This document shows, piece by piece, positions 1 through 7,567 of a stretch of 49,738 nucleotides of DNA (positions are counted from its first letter, which is position 1; every line of letters starts with the position of its first letter). The position numbers and the translations under genes were made by a program. The stretch covers positions 1 through 49,738 of the forward strand of contig JBBPZA010000049.1 of NCBI GenBank assembly GCA_038199375.1, in the 5' to 3' direction. The DNA comes from JBBPZA01 sp038199375. Its GTDB lineage: Bacteria > Actinomycetota > Thermoleophilia > Solirubrobacterales > Solirubrobacteraceae. A model generated the notes under the pieces. It saw only the letters and a program-made list of their open reading frames with translations. It did not search any database and was not told the origin of the DNA.

Positions 1-368
1 ATGGCTGTGGCCGCTCTACGAAGGCGTCCGTCGGAAGTGATCAGGATGGCGTCAAGCGATGAGGCCAAGGCGACGTAGAGAGCGTCACGAGCGGCGATCT
101 GGTCCAGCAGCGCCCACGCGGGCGCCAAGAGGGGCCGCAATGGCCAGCGTCTGGCCCCAAACGCGGCCAGCGCTTGCACGCGTTCCGCTGGGTGAGTCAA
201 TTCGCCGGCTCGCTTGAGACGGCCCAGCGCCGAGAGGACCTCCGCATCGAGGTGGGCAGGCGCAACCACCGCGGTGGCGTCAGCCAAGGCACTGCGGTAG
301 GGATCGGCCGCCGGGAAGTCGCAGACGAGGTCGACCACGATCGCGGCGTCGACGACGGCGATGCTCAA
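1..368 (-). CDS. PIN-domain toxin (VapC-like), partial at window edge
   Basis: Reading leftward from a TTG at 368, an open frame runs off the window at base 1 (about 122 codons seen). It begins MSIAVVDAAIVVDLV, the typical first strand of a PIN ribonuclease with its first acidic residue. Later it carries an Ala-Arg-Asp-Ala-Leu-Tyr-Val-Ala-Leu-Ala stretch and then ITSDGRL, the usual positions of the other PIN acidic residues. The start overlaps the stop of the antitoxin gene (365..610), so the two are translationally coupled. VapC-family toxins are Mg-dependent RNases, often acting on tRNA or rRNA. The target here cannot be read from sequence. The C-terminus lies outside the window. Confidence 0.8.
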   Translation of the reverse strand, partial: MSIAVVDAAIVVDLVCDFPAADPYRSALADATAVVAPAHLDAEVLSALGRLKRAGELTHPAERVQALAAFGARRWPLRPLLAPAWALLDQIAARDALYVALASSLDAILITSDGRLRRAATA

Positions 369-610
369 CGGCCGACGAGCTCGTCATCTTCGACGCGGGC
401 GGCGGCGACGAGCTCGGGCCCAGTCGGCCCGCCGGCATGCGCCGGACCGAGGTCTGCAACCCGCTGCAGCCATTCGCTCATCGAAGGCACAGCCACGTGG
501 TCAGACAGCACGGCACGCAGGTATGCCCGGAGGCTCATGTCGCTCGCGGCCGCACGACTAGCCAGCTCCGCGTGTACATCGTCCGGGAGGTCTCTGATCA
601 AAACGTCCAT
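365..610 (-). CDS. Ribbon-helix-helix antitoxin (FitA/VapB-like)
   Basis: The 81-residue protein starts MDVLIRDLPDDVHAELASRA, a ribbon-helix-helix (Arc/MetJ-like) DNA-binding segment of the FitA type. The C-terminal half is acidic and probably flexible, as expected for the part that wraps the toxin. Its stop overlaps the TTG start of the PIN toxin downstream. Antitoxins of this type neutralise the toxin by direct binding and repress their own promoter. A perfect dyad, TATCA-CTT-TGATA, lies 13 bases upstream of the start and is a plausible autoregulatory operator. The family call is confident; partner specificity is inferred from adjacency. Confidence 0.8.
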   Translation of the reverse strand: MDVLIRDLPDDVHAELASRAAASDMSLRAYLRAVLSDHVAVPSMSEWLQRVADLGPAHAGGPTGPELVAAARVEDDELVGR

Positions 611-622
611 CGGGTGGATGAT

Positions 623-635
623 ATCACTTTGATAC
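623..635. promoter_or_regulatory. Dyad operator candidate for the TA pair
   Basis: TATCA-CTT-TGATA forms a perfect 5-base inverted repeat just upstream of the antitoxin start codon at 610. Ribbon-helix-helix antitoxins usually bind short palindromes in this position. Binding is inferred. Confidence 0.4.
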
Positions 636-707
636 CGCGCTGGGCGCTGCCGTCCTCACCGACTCATCGACGCAAACTGCACTCCCTGCCTGCGGTGATC
701 GAGGGAT

Positions 708-803
708 ATGCGCGCATACGTGACGTTCTATCTCGCCGTTCTGCTCGCCTGCGCGATCGTGGCGCCTGCCTACATCCGCTGGGACGAGCGCCACTACCAG
801 TAG
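708..803 (+). CDS. Small single-pass membrane protein, hypothetical
   Basis: A 31-codon frame, too short for most gene callers, starts at ATG 708 and ends at TAG 801-803. It encodes a short N-terminus, a hydrophobic stretch (FYLAVLLACAIVAPAYI) and a charged C-terminal tail (RWDERHYQ), a good single transmembrane helix. A GAGGG lies immediately upstream, with tight spacing of about 2 bases. It stands alone between the TA pair and rpmJ. No family is recognised; chance occurrence remains possible. Confidence 0.35.
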   Translation: MRAYVTFYLAVLLACAIVAPAYIRWDERHYQ

Positions 804-993
804 GGGCACGACGAAGGCGCGGTATTCGAAGTCAAGCTCGGTTCGCGGGCCGCCGTTGGACCGCGGCGGGTGCTACCATCCGCGGTCGCGCTCGGAGCGG
901 CTTTATTGCCGTCCTGAGCGTGTCCTCGATGCGGTAGCGGCGGTCAAAACGACGGCCAGAGCCGCGGCGATGGGTAACCAGCCGAAAGGAACG

Positions 994-1107
994 ATGAAGG
1001 TACGACCCTCGGTCAAGCCGATGTGCGAGAAGTGCAAGATCATCCGCCGCCATGGGGCGGTTCTGGTGATCTGCTCGAATCCGCGTCACAAGCAGCGCCA
1101 GGGGTGA
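994..1107 (+). CDS. rpmJ: 50S ribosomal protein L36
   Basis: This 37-residue protein begins MKVRPSVKPMCEKCKIIRRH and ends NPRHKQRQG. It shows the zinc-type L36 pattern C-x2-C, a third Cys (VICSNPRH) and the His of the fourth ligand. AAAGGA lies 3 bases upstream of the ATG. It is the first gene of the ribosomal operon seen here, 10 bases before rpsM. The usual upstream neighbour infA is not present in the preceding 380 bases. L36 binds 23S rRNA in the large subunit. Confidence 0.97.
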   Translation: MKVRPSVKPMCEKCKIIRRHGAVLVICSNPRHKQRQG

Positions 1108-1117
1108 TGGTGGGCTG

Positions 1118-1498
1118 ATGGCACGCATCGCCGGCATCAACATCCCGCTCAACAAGCGCTCCGAGGTCGGGCTGACCTACATCTACGGCATCGGCCGCTC
1201 GACCTCGAACAAGATCCTGGCCGAGGTGGGGGTCGCCCCCGACACTCGCGTCGGCGACCTGACCGAGGACGAGATCGTGCGCCTCCGCGACATCGTCGAC
1301 GACCTCACCGTGGAGGGCGACCTGCGCCGGGAGCGCTCCCAGAACGTCAAGCGCCTCATGGAGATCGGCTGCTACCGCGGGATGCGCCACCGCCGCGGCC
1401 TCCCCGTCCGCGGCCAGCGGACCAAGACCAACGCCCGCTCGCGCAAGGGCCCCCGCCGCATGCAGGTCGCCGGCAAGAAGAAGGCCGCCAAGAAGTGA
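1118..1498 (+). CDS. rpsM: 30S ribosomal protein S13
   Basis: The 126-residue protein begins MARIAGINIPLNKRSEVGLT and has the helix-hairpin-helix (YIYGIGRSTSNKIL) and the GCYRGMRHRRGLPVRGQRTK motif typical of S13, followed by a basic lysine-rich tail. It sits in the small-subunit head and contacts tRNA and L5. Length is normal. Its TGA overlaps the GTG of rpsK (GTGA), indicating coupled translation. Confidence 0.98.
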   Translation: MARIAGINIPLNKRSEVGLTYIYGIGRSTSNKILAEVGVAPDTRVGDLTEDEIVRLRDIVDDLTVEGDLRRERSQNVKRLMEIGCYRGMRHRRGLPVRGQRTKTNARSRKGPRRMQVAGKKKAAKK

Positions 1499-1893
1499 GT
1501 CCAGCTCCTCGCCGCCCACGCACGAGCCGCAGACGGGTTCGCAAGAACGTCCCGCTGGGCCAGGCCCACATCAAGACGTCGTTCAACAACACGATCGTGT
1601 CGCTCACCGACCGCGAGGGCAACGTGATCGCCTGGGAGTCCGCCGGCGGCGCCGGCTTCAAGGGCTCGCGCAAGTCGACTCCCTTCGCCGCGCAGGTCAC
1701 CGCCGACGCCGCCGCGCGCAAGGGCATGGAGCAGGGCCTCCAGAAGGTCGACGTCTACGTGCGCGGCCCGGGCTCGGGCCGGGAGACCGCGATCCGCTCG
1801 CTCCAGGCCGCCGGCCTGGAGGTCTCCTCGGTGCGCGATGTCACGCCGCAGGCCCACAACGGCTGCCGGCCGCGGAAGCGCAGGCGCGTCTAG
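1495..1893 (+). CDS. rpsK: 30S ribosomal protein S11
   Basis: The 132-residue product starts at GTG 1495 inside the rpsM stop overlap. It has the S11 core: GQAHIKTSFNNTIVSLTDREG, then SRKSTPFAAQVTADAAARK and a C-terminal VTPQAHNGCRPRKRRRV. S11 lies on the platform of the 30S subunit near the decoding region. The start fits both the overlap arrangement and the normal length. rpsD follows after 2 bases. Confidence 0.98.
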   Translation: MSPAPRRPRTSRRRVRKNVPLGQAHIKTSFNNTIVSLTDREGNVIAWESAGGAGFKGSRKSTPFAAQVTADAAARKGMEQGLQKVDVYVRGPGSGRETAIRSLQAAGLEVSSVRDVTPQAHNGCRPRKRRRV

Positions 1894-1895
1894 GC

Positions 1896-2516
1896 ATGGC
1901 GCGCGACCACGGGGCCCAGTGCAGGCAGTGCCGCCGGGAGGGGCAGAAGCTCTTCCTCAAGGGCGAGCGCTGCCTCACCGACAAGTGCGGCGTCGAGCGC
2001 CGCTCATACCCGCCGGGAGATCACGGCCGGGGCCGCATGCGCCAGAGCGAGTACCGCGTGCAACTGCGCGAGAAGCAGAAGGCGCGCCGCTATTACGGCG
2101 TCAGCGAGAAGCAGTTTCGCAACTACTACGCCAAGGCCTCGCGCCAGGTCGGCGTCACCGGCGAGAACCTCCTGCGGATCCTCGAATGCAGGCTCGACAA
2201 CGTGCTCGTCCGCCTCGGCTTCGCCGCCTCGAGACGGCAGGCCCGCCAGCTCATCGGCCACGGTCACTGGACGGTCAACGGCCGCCGCGTCGACATCGCC
2301 TCCTACCAGGTGCGCGAGGGCGAGGTCATCGCGGTGAAGGGCGGGACGCCCGCCGAGCGGATCATCCGCGACGCGACCGAGCTGACCGCCACGGTGCCCG
2401 CCTGGCTGCAGGCCGATCACGACTCGCTGACGGCCAAGGTCCTGCGCCGGCCCGAGCGGAGAGAGATCGCCGCCCCGGTCCAGGAGCAGCTCATCGTCGA
2501 GCTCTACTCGAAGTAA
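1896..2516 (+). CDS. rpsD: 30S ribosomal protein S4 (zinc-binding form)
   Basis: The 206-residue S4 has an N-terminal Cys cluster (CRQCRREG, then CLTDKCG) of the zinc-binding form, the central RNA-binding region and an S4 domain (LECRLDNVLVRLGFAASRRQ ... LIGHGHWTVNG). It nucleates 30S assembly on 16S rRNA and in many bacteria regulates its operon. It starts 2 bases after the rpsK stop. A 90-base gap with a stem-loop separates it from rpoA. Confidence 0.98.
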   Translation: MARDHGAQCRQCRREGQKLFLKGERCLTDKCGVERRSYPPGDHGRGRMRQSEYRVQLREKQKARRYYGVSEKQFRNYYAKASRQVGVTGENLLRILECRLDNVLVRLGFAASRRQARQLIGHGHWTVNGRRVDIASYQVREGEVIAVKGGTPAERIIRDATELTATVPAWLQADHDSLTAKVLRRPERREIAAPVQEQLIVELYSK

Positions 2517-2552
2517 CCCTCTTCCCCCCGCCGCCCGCCCACCGGGTTGCCG

Positions 2553-2578
2553 CAGCGCCCCTTCGGGGTGCGGCGCTG
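2553..2578 (+). other. Stem-loop between rpsD and rpoA
   Basis: CAGCGCC (2553-2559) pairs perfectly with GGCGCTG (2572-2578). An alternative inner stem of C and G runs around the TTCG at 2562-2565 is also possible. There is no T-tract, and the next gene is cotranscribed in related operons, so a processing, attenuation or translational-control element is more likely than a full terminator. Confidence 0.45.
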
Positions 2579-2606
2579 ACACCCCAGACGACTAGGACGC
2601 CACACC

Positions 2607-3590
2607 ATGCTCGATTTCCAGGTCCCCCGGATCACTTCCGACAACGTGGAGGAGAACCGCGGCTCGTTCACCATCGAGCCCCTCGACCGTGGCTTCGGCT
2701 ACACCTTCGGCAACTCCCTGCGTCGCGTCCTGCTCAGCTCGCTCGCCGGCGCCGCCGTCACCAGCGTGAGGATCGAGGGTGTCGCGCACGAGTTCTCGAC
2801 GATCAAGGGCGTCAAGGAGGACGTGACCGACATCGTCCTCAACCTCAAGGGCATCGTCTGCCGGATGCATTCAGACGCAACTGAAGTCGAAGCGCCGCTC
2901 GTCGTCACCGGCCCCGGTGAGATCACGGCGAACGACATCGACCTGCCGGCCGGGATCGAGGTCCTCAACCCCGACGCTCACATCGCGACGCTCGAGAAGA
3001 AGACCAAGCTCGAGCTCTACCTGACCATCGGCCGCGGCCGGGGCTATCGGGTGGCCGAGGACAACAAGTCGCCCGACCAGCCCATCGGGGTCATCCCGAT
3101 CGACTCCATCTTCTCGCCCGTGCGGCGCGTGGCCTACGGGGTCGAGGGCGCGCGCGTCGGCCAGCGCACCGACTACGACCGGCTGACCCTCGACATCGAG
3201 ACCGACGGCTCCAAGGAGCCCCAGGAGGCGCTCCGCGAGGCGGCGGAGATCCTCATCTCCCAGCTCGCGATCTTCACGGATGCCGACCGCATCGAGGAGC
3301 TTCGCGCCGGGCCGGGCGGGGCCATGCTCGACGGGGGCGGCGCAGTCGGAGGGCCGGTCGGCGGCGGCGGCGGCAGGCAGCCCTCGGCGATGGACGACAT
3401 CCTCATCGAGGAGCTCGAGCTCGGCGTGCGCTCCTACAACTGCCTCAAGCGCGCAGGCATACAGACCGTCGGCGACCTCGTCTCCAAGACCGAGGGCGAG
3501 CTCAACGCGATCCCGAACTTCGGCAAGAAGTCGATCGACGAGGTGATCGAGACGCTCGAGGCGCGCGGGCTCGGCCTGCGCGAGGACTGA
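2607..3590 (+). CDS. rpoA: RNA polymerase alpha subunit
   Basis: The 327-residue alpha subunit has an N-terminal dimerisation domain (FTIEPLDRGFGYTFGNSLRR; residues about 1-230) and a C-terminal helix-hairpin-helix domain (LGVRSYNCLKRAGIQTVGDL ... IPNFGKKSIDEV; from about 255). The linker is short and strikingly glycine-rich (GGAMLDGGGAVGGPVGGGGG). Alpha starts RNA polymerase assembly, and its C-terminal domain contacts UP elements and activators. The TGA overlaps the ATG of rplQ by one base. Confidence 0.98.
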   Translation: MLDFQVPRITSDNVEENRGSFTIEPLDRGFGYTFGNSLRRVLLSSLAGAAVTSVRIEGVAHEFSTIKGVKEDVTDIVLNLKGIVCRMHSDATEVEAPLVVTGPGEITANDIDLPAGIEVLNPDAHIATLEKKTKLELYLTIGRGRGYRVAEDNKSPDQPIGVIPIDSIFSPVRRVAYGVEGARVGQRTDYDRLTLDIETDGSKEPQEALREAAEILISQLAIFTDADRIEELRAGPGGAMLDGGGAVGGPVGGGGGRQPSAMDDILIEELELGVRSYNCLKRAGIQTVGDLVSKTEGELNAIPNFGKKSIDEVIETLEARGLGLRED

Positions 3591-3943
3591 TGAGACACCA
3601 GAAGACCCGACACAAGCTCAGCCGCACCAGCAGCCACCGCAAGGCCCTCCTTCGCAACCTCTCCAAGGAAGTCATCCAGCACGAGCGCATCAAGACGAGC
3701 GAGGCGAAGGCCAAGGCGGTCAAGCCCGAGGTCGAGAAGCTCATCACGCTGGCCAAGCGCGGCGATCTCCACGCGCGCCGGCAGGCGCTGAGCGCGCTGG
3801 GGCAGGACAAGTTCACCGTCCACAAGCTCTTCGAGGAGGTCGCCCCGCGCTACGCCGAGCGGCCCGGCGGCTACACCCGCATCCTCAAGCTGGGCCCTCG
3901 GCGCTCGGACAGCACAGAGATGGTCTACATCGAGCTGGTCTAG
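3590..3943 (+). CDS. rplQ: 50S ribosomal protein L17
   Basis: The 117-residue L17 starts MRHQKTRHKLSRTSSHRKAL and continues with the helical core HERIKTSEAKAKAVKPEVEK. It ends RRSDSTEMVYIELV, the normal C-terminus. It binds 23S rRNA near the exit tunnel. It overlaps the rpoA stop by one base and is the last gene of the operon. The frequent next gene, truA, is displaced to 7.4 kb by inserted material. Confidence 0.98.
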   Translation: MRHQKTRHKLSRTSSHRKALLRNLSKEVIQHERIKTSEAKAKAVKPEVEKLITLAKRGDLHARRQALSALGQDKFTVHKLFEEVAPRYAERPGGYTRILKLGPRRSDSTEMVYIELV

Positions 3944-3993
3944 GCCTGGGTCGTTGGCGATCCGATGGGAGCACCACAGTCAAGCGGACTGGG

Positions 3994-4191
3994 ATGAGGG
4001 CGATAGGAACTCCGAGCGAGCCGACGCCGAAGACATCCTTCAAGCGTGGCCGGCTCCTCGCCGAGCAGGGCGACCTGGCCGCGGCTGACGCCGCCTACTC
4101 GAACGGCTGGCGCGAGCGCTTGTCGCCCAAGGGCCTCGTTGGCGGTCGACAGCAGGCTTACAGGGCTCGCAGGCGTCGGTCGGCAACCTGA
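3994..4191 (+). pseudogene. Possible TPR-protein remnant
   Basis: A 65-codon frame contains GRLLAEQGDLAAADAAYSNG, which resembles one tetratricopeptide unit (LLAERGDLAAAEAAYRRA type) of the multi-TPR proteins common in actinobacteria. The rest is arginine-rich and unstructured in appearance. Its 3' end overlaps the opposing TA-like gene. One isolated repeat suggests a gene fragment rather than a working protein. Confidence 0.3.
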
Positions 4192-4562
4192 TAGACGGTG
4201 AACCGCGATTGGCGTTCGGGATGGCGCTCACCGAATGCCAGGTACTCCAGGTAAGGGCGACCCGCCGCGTCGGCGCGTACCGCAAAGACCATGCCCCAGG
4301 CGCCAGGCAGGTGCTCTGGCGTTCGGAGATCGCTGCCCGGCGGCAGGTAGGTCTTCACAGAGCCCGGAAGGCGCGTGCCGTCTCGGGCTTCAGGCTCACA
4401 CGGGCGCAGCGCGCTCGCGGCGATGCCGTCTCGCACGAGTCGCCGGCGAGCGGCATGACCGACGCTGCGGCCGGCCGCGCTGGCGTGCTCGAGGTCCTCG
4501 TTAAGGCGCGCGTCGTCAAACACGACGTCGAACGTCGCGGCGCGCCGCGGGATGCCGAACAT
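4158..4562 (-). CDS. Putative toxin-like protein of a two-gene unit
   Basis: This 134-residue protein begins MFGIPRRAATFDVVFDDARL and has a conserved-looking C-terminal block (WGMVFAVRADAAGRPYLEYL, then FGERHPERQSRF), which reads as a compact beta-rich domain ending in a basic surface. It starts 2 bases after the stop of a small acidic upstream gene (4565..4786). That is the layout of an antitoxin-toxin pair. I do not recognise a named toxin family, and no nuclease motif is certain. The toxin role is inferred from gene size and pairing. Confidence 0.6.
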   Translation of the reverse strand: MFGIPRRAATFDVVFDDARLNEDLEHASAAGRSVGHAARRRLVRDGIAASALRPCEPEARDGTRLPGSVKTYLPPGSDLRTPEHLPGAWGMVFAVRADAAGRPYLEYLAFGERHPERQSRFTVYQVADRRLRAL

Positions 4563-4564
4563 TG

Positions 4565-4786
4565 CTACCCCTCGCCGTCGGGGGGCAGCATCTGCGGGTC
4601 GTGCTCAGCCAAGAAGTCAGCGAACTCGTCATCGCTGAGCGCCCGGCCGGTGCCGGGAGTGAGCACCGCCGGGTAAGCGGGCTCAGGCCGGATCAGCAGA
4701 CGTCCGTCGGGCAGCTCCTCGTCGATGACGTATTCGCCCGCGAGATCACCGACGACCGTGAGGCGGCGTGTCGCGCTCATGATCAT
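4565..4786 (-). CDS. Putative antitoxin-like acidic small protein
   Basis: The 73-residue frame (or 71 from the internal ATG at 4780, MSATRRLTVVGDL) encodes an N-terminal beta-type segment, DGRLLIRPEPAYPAVLTPGT, and an acidic C-terminal tail ending EHDPQMLPPDGEG. Small size, acidic tail and tight coupling to the basic protein downstream (2-base gap) suggest the neutralising partner. No DNA-binding fold is obvious. There is no strong Shine-Dalgarno sequence before either ATG. Confidence 0.55.
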   Translation of the reverse strand: MIMSATRRLTVVGDLAGEYVIDEELPDGRLLIRPEPAYPAVLTPGTGRALSDDEFADFLAEHDPQMLPPDGEG

Positions 4787-4906
4787 CTCAGTGTGGCAGC
4801 TGCTCGTGGGCGCATCCAGTCTTCCCCGAGGCGTCGGCGATCGCCCAGAACGGCGGTCAGTGCCAGCACGGTTGCCTGCGTGCGGGCGAGCGAGGATGAT
4901 CGGCTG

Positions 4907-6965
4907 GTGCTCACTCGCACGATCCGCGCAGCGGTCGCTGAGGACGTGGGCGCCGGAGCGCCCGGCGCACGGCGGGGTGGCGCCCTGGCCTGGTCGCTGG
5001 CGGCCGTGGCGCTCGCGCTCTGCGCGGGAGGGGCCGTCTTAGGCGCGCTCGCGGGCTCCGAGGGGGACGCCTGGTGGATCGTCGTCCTCGTCGAGGCGAC
5101 CGTCGTGACGCCGGCTGCCGTGGGGCTCGTCCTGACCCTGCGGCGGCCCGGCAACCGGGTCGGCGGGCTGCTGCTCGCGAACGCCATCCTCCTCGGAGTC
5201 CTGTGGATCGTCGAGGCTTACGCCGACTACATGCTGCTCGCCGATTCCGGTGCGCTGCCGGGCGGCCGCTGGGCCGCCCTCGCGTCGGACTCGGACTTCC
5301 CGCTCCTCTTCGCCGGGCCTGTGGCCATCGCCCTCGTGTTCCCCAACGGTCGCCTTCCCTCGCCGCGCTGGAGGCGCGTACCGGCGGCGATGATCGCGAT
5401 CTTCGCCGTCACCATCGTCTTCGCCTCGGTCAGCCCCGAGCCCTTCAGCGCGCCCTACGAGGACGTCTCGAGCCCGGCGCCGCAGCTGCCCGCGGCGCTC
5501 TGGGAGCCGCTCGCCCTCCCGGTCTTCCTCTCGCTGTTCGCCTGCCTTGTCGCGGCCATCGCCGCCGTGTGCGTCCGCTACCGGCGCGGAACCGGGATCG
5601 AGCGCCTCCAGGTCCGCTGGTTCGCCTTTGCGGCGGCCCTGACGCCGCTCACCATGGCCGCCTGCCTGGCCTTCGGGCTCGGCGAGGACTCTTCCGGCGA
5701 TGCGTTCCTCGTTGGCCTCTTCGTCGTCCTCATGGCGGTGCCGGTGGCGGTCGGCGTCGCCGTGCTTCGGTACCGCCTCTACGACATCGACCGGATCATC
5801 AACCGGACGGTCGTCTACGGGTACTCACCGCGCTGCTGGTGGGCGCGTGGGCGGCGACCGCGCTCCTGCTCGGCGTGGCGGTGGGCCGCGGCTCTGCGTG
5901 GGCGACGGCGGGCGCGACGCTCGGGCGGCGACGGCCTTTCGCCCCTTGCGCAGCTTGGTCCAGGGCCTCGTCGACCGGCGCTTCGACCGGCGTCGCTACG
6001 ACGCCCTGCACCGGGTGGAGGCCTTCCTCGGAGAGCTTCGCCAGGAGCGCGTGCCGCCCGAGGGCGGTCGCGACGTTCTCGCGGAGTCACTGGGCGATGC
6101 TGGGCTCGAGGTAGCCTTCTGGCTGCCCGAGAGCGGGGTGCACGCCGACGCGGCTGGGCGCACCGTCGCGCCGCGCGCCGGTCCCGGCCGAGTGGTGACC
6201 CCGATCACGCGCGGCGGCGCTCCGCTCGCCGTGGTCGTGCACGACGAAGCGCTCGCCGAGCGGCCCACGCTCCTTGAGCCGGTGCTCCAGGCGGCGGGCC
6301 TCGCGATCGAGATCGCCAGGCTCCGGGTGGAGCTGCGCCGCCAGCTCGCCGAGGTCGAGGCCTCGCGGGAGCGGATCGTCACGGCCGGCTACGAGGAGCG
6401 AAGGCGCATCGAGCGCGACCTGCACGACGGCGCCCAGCAGCGCCTCGTCGCCGTCGGGCTCGCCCTGCGCCACCTCCAGCACGAGCTCCCTCCCTCCGCC
6501 AACGGCGTGGGCGCCGGCATCGACGAGGCGGTCGGGCAGGTCGGCCAAGCGGTCATCGACCTGCGCGAGCTCGCCCGGGGGGTGCGCCCGACACGCCTGG
6601 ACGAGGGGCTCGCCTCCCCCCTGCGCGAGCTGGCGCAGCGCTCACCGGTGCCGGTGGAGATCGAGGTCACCGCCGAGCGCTTCGCTGCCGAGATCGAGGC
6701 GGCCGCCTACTTCGTGGCCTCCGAGGCGCTGACCAACGCGGCCAAGCACGCCGGCGCCTCCCACGTCGCGTTGCATGCGGGTGAGCAGGACGGGCGCCTG
6801 GTCGTGCGAGTCAGCGACGACGGGTGCGGTGGAGCGACAACGCAAGTGGGGTCGGTCTTGGCGGAGCTGGAGGACCGCGTCGCCGCCCACGGCGGGCGGC
6901 TGCGGGTCACCAGCCCCCTCGGCCGGGGCACGACGATCGCCGCGGAGCTCCCGTGCGCGTCGTGA
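4907..6965 (+). pseudogene. NarL-type sensor histidine kinase, two frameshifts
   Basis: The sensor is readable only across three frames. Frame A (GTG 4907 or 4880 to about 5820) holds several transmembrane helices and ends DIDRIINRTVVYG. The next block, VLTALLVGAWAATALLLG, is in a second frame from about 5821. AATAFRPLRSLVQGLVDRRF and everything after is in a third frame from about 5925 to 6965. Each shift fits loss of one base, the first in a G-run. The C-terminal part has the HisKA_3 motif ERRRIERDLHDGAQQRL with its phospho-accepting His, and an HATPase domain (SEALTNAAKHAGAS, then DDGCGG). It overlaps the response-regulator start by 13 bases. It is either a decayed gene or one with assembly errors. 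Confidence 0.75.
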
Positions 6966-7567
6966 TCGCCGAGGACCAGGTCCTCCTCCGCGAAGGCCTC
7001 GTCCGGCTCTTCGGCGACGCCGGCGAGGAAGTCGTCGCCGCGGTCGGCGACGCGGAGGCGCTCCTGCGAGCGGTGGCCGCCGAGGCGCCGGAGCTCGCGG
7101 TGGTCGACATCCGCATGCCCCCGATGTTCACCGACGAGGGCGCGCGCGCCGCGCGGCGGCTGCGCGAGGACACCCCGACGTCGGACCTGCCCCTCGGCGG
7201 CCTGTGGATCGGGCTGCCCCTTGGCGTGGCGGCCATCGTCCTCGGCGTGCGAGCCCGGCGCGATCTCCGCGGCGACAGGGGCAGGGCCATGGCCACCGTG
7301 GCGATCGTCCTGGCGGCGCTGGCGATCGGCCAGATGATCGTCTGGTCAGCGGTCTCGGTGCTGTCATACCCTGCGCGACCATTCCGGTCGCAAAGCTCAT
7401 CCTGGAGTACGACGGATCCGCGTTCGCCGGCTGGGCCAGGCAGCGCGGCGAGCGCACGGTCGAGGAGGAGGTCGAGCGGGCCGTCGCGCGCATCTCACGC
7501 GAGCGGCCCGCTCTCGTCGTGGCGGGGCGCACCGACCGCGGAGTGCACGCGCTCGGGCAGGTCGTGA
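6953..7567 (+). CDS. Receiver domain fused to tail of a membrane protein
   Basis: The GTG at 6953 opens a receiver domain: VRVVIAEDQVLLREGLVRLF, then VVDIRMPP with the phospho-acceptor Asp, then FTDEGARAARRLRED. At about 7165, where alpha-3 should lead to the rest of the receiver and a LuxR-type helix-turn-helix, the frame switches to a two-helix membrane tail. This tail (PLGGLWIGLPLGVAAIVLGV, then MATVAIVLAALAIGQMIVWS) resembles DUF4190-type proteins. Neither the DNA-binding domain nor the receiver's conserved Lys is present. A deletion joining two genes in frame is the simplest explanation. The frame has no stop at the expected end and runs about 62 codons into truA. It is probably non-functional as a regulator. 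Confidence 0.65.
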   Translation: MRVVIAEDQVLLREGLVRLFGDAGEEVVAAVGDAEALLRAVAAEAPELAVVDIRMPPMFTDEGARAARRLREDTPTSDLPLGGLWIGLPLGVAAIVLGVRARRDLRGDRGRAMATVAIVLAALAIGQMIVWSAVSVLSYPARPFRSQSSSWSTTDPRSPAGPGSAASARSRRRSSGPSRASHASGPLSSWRGAPTAECTRSGRS

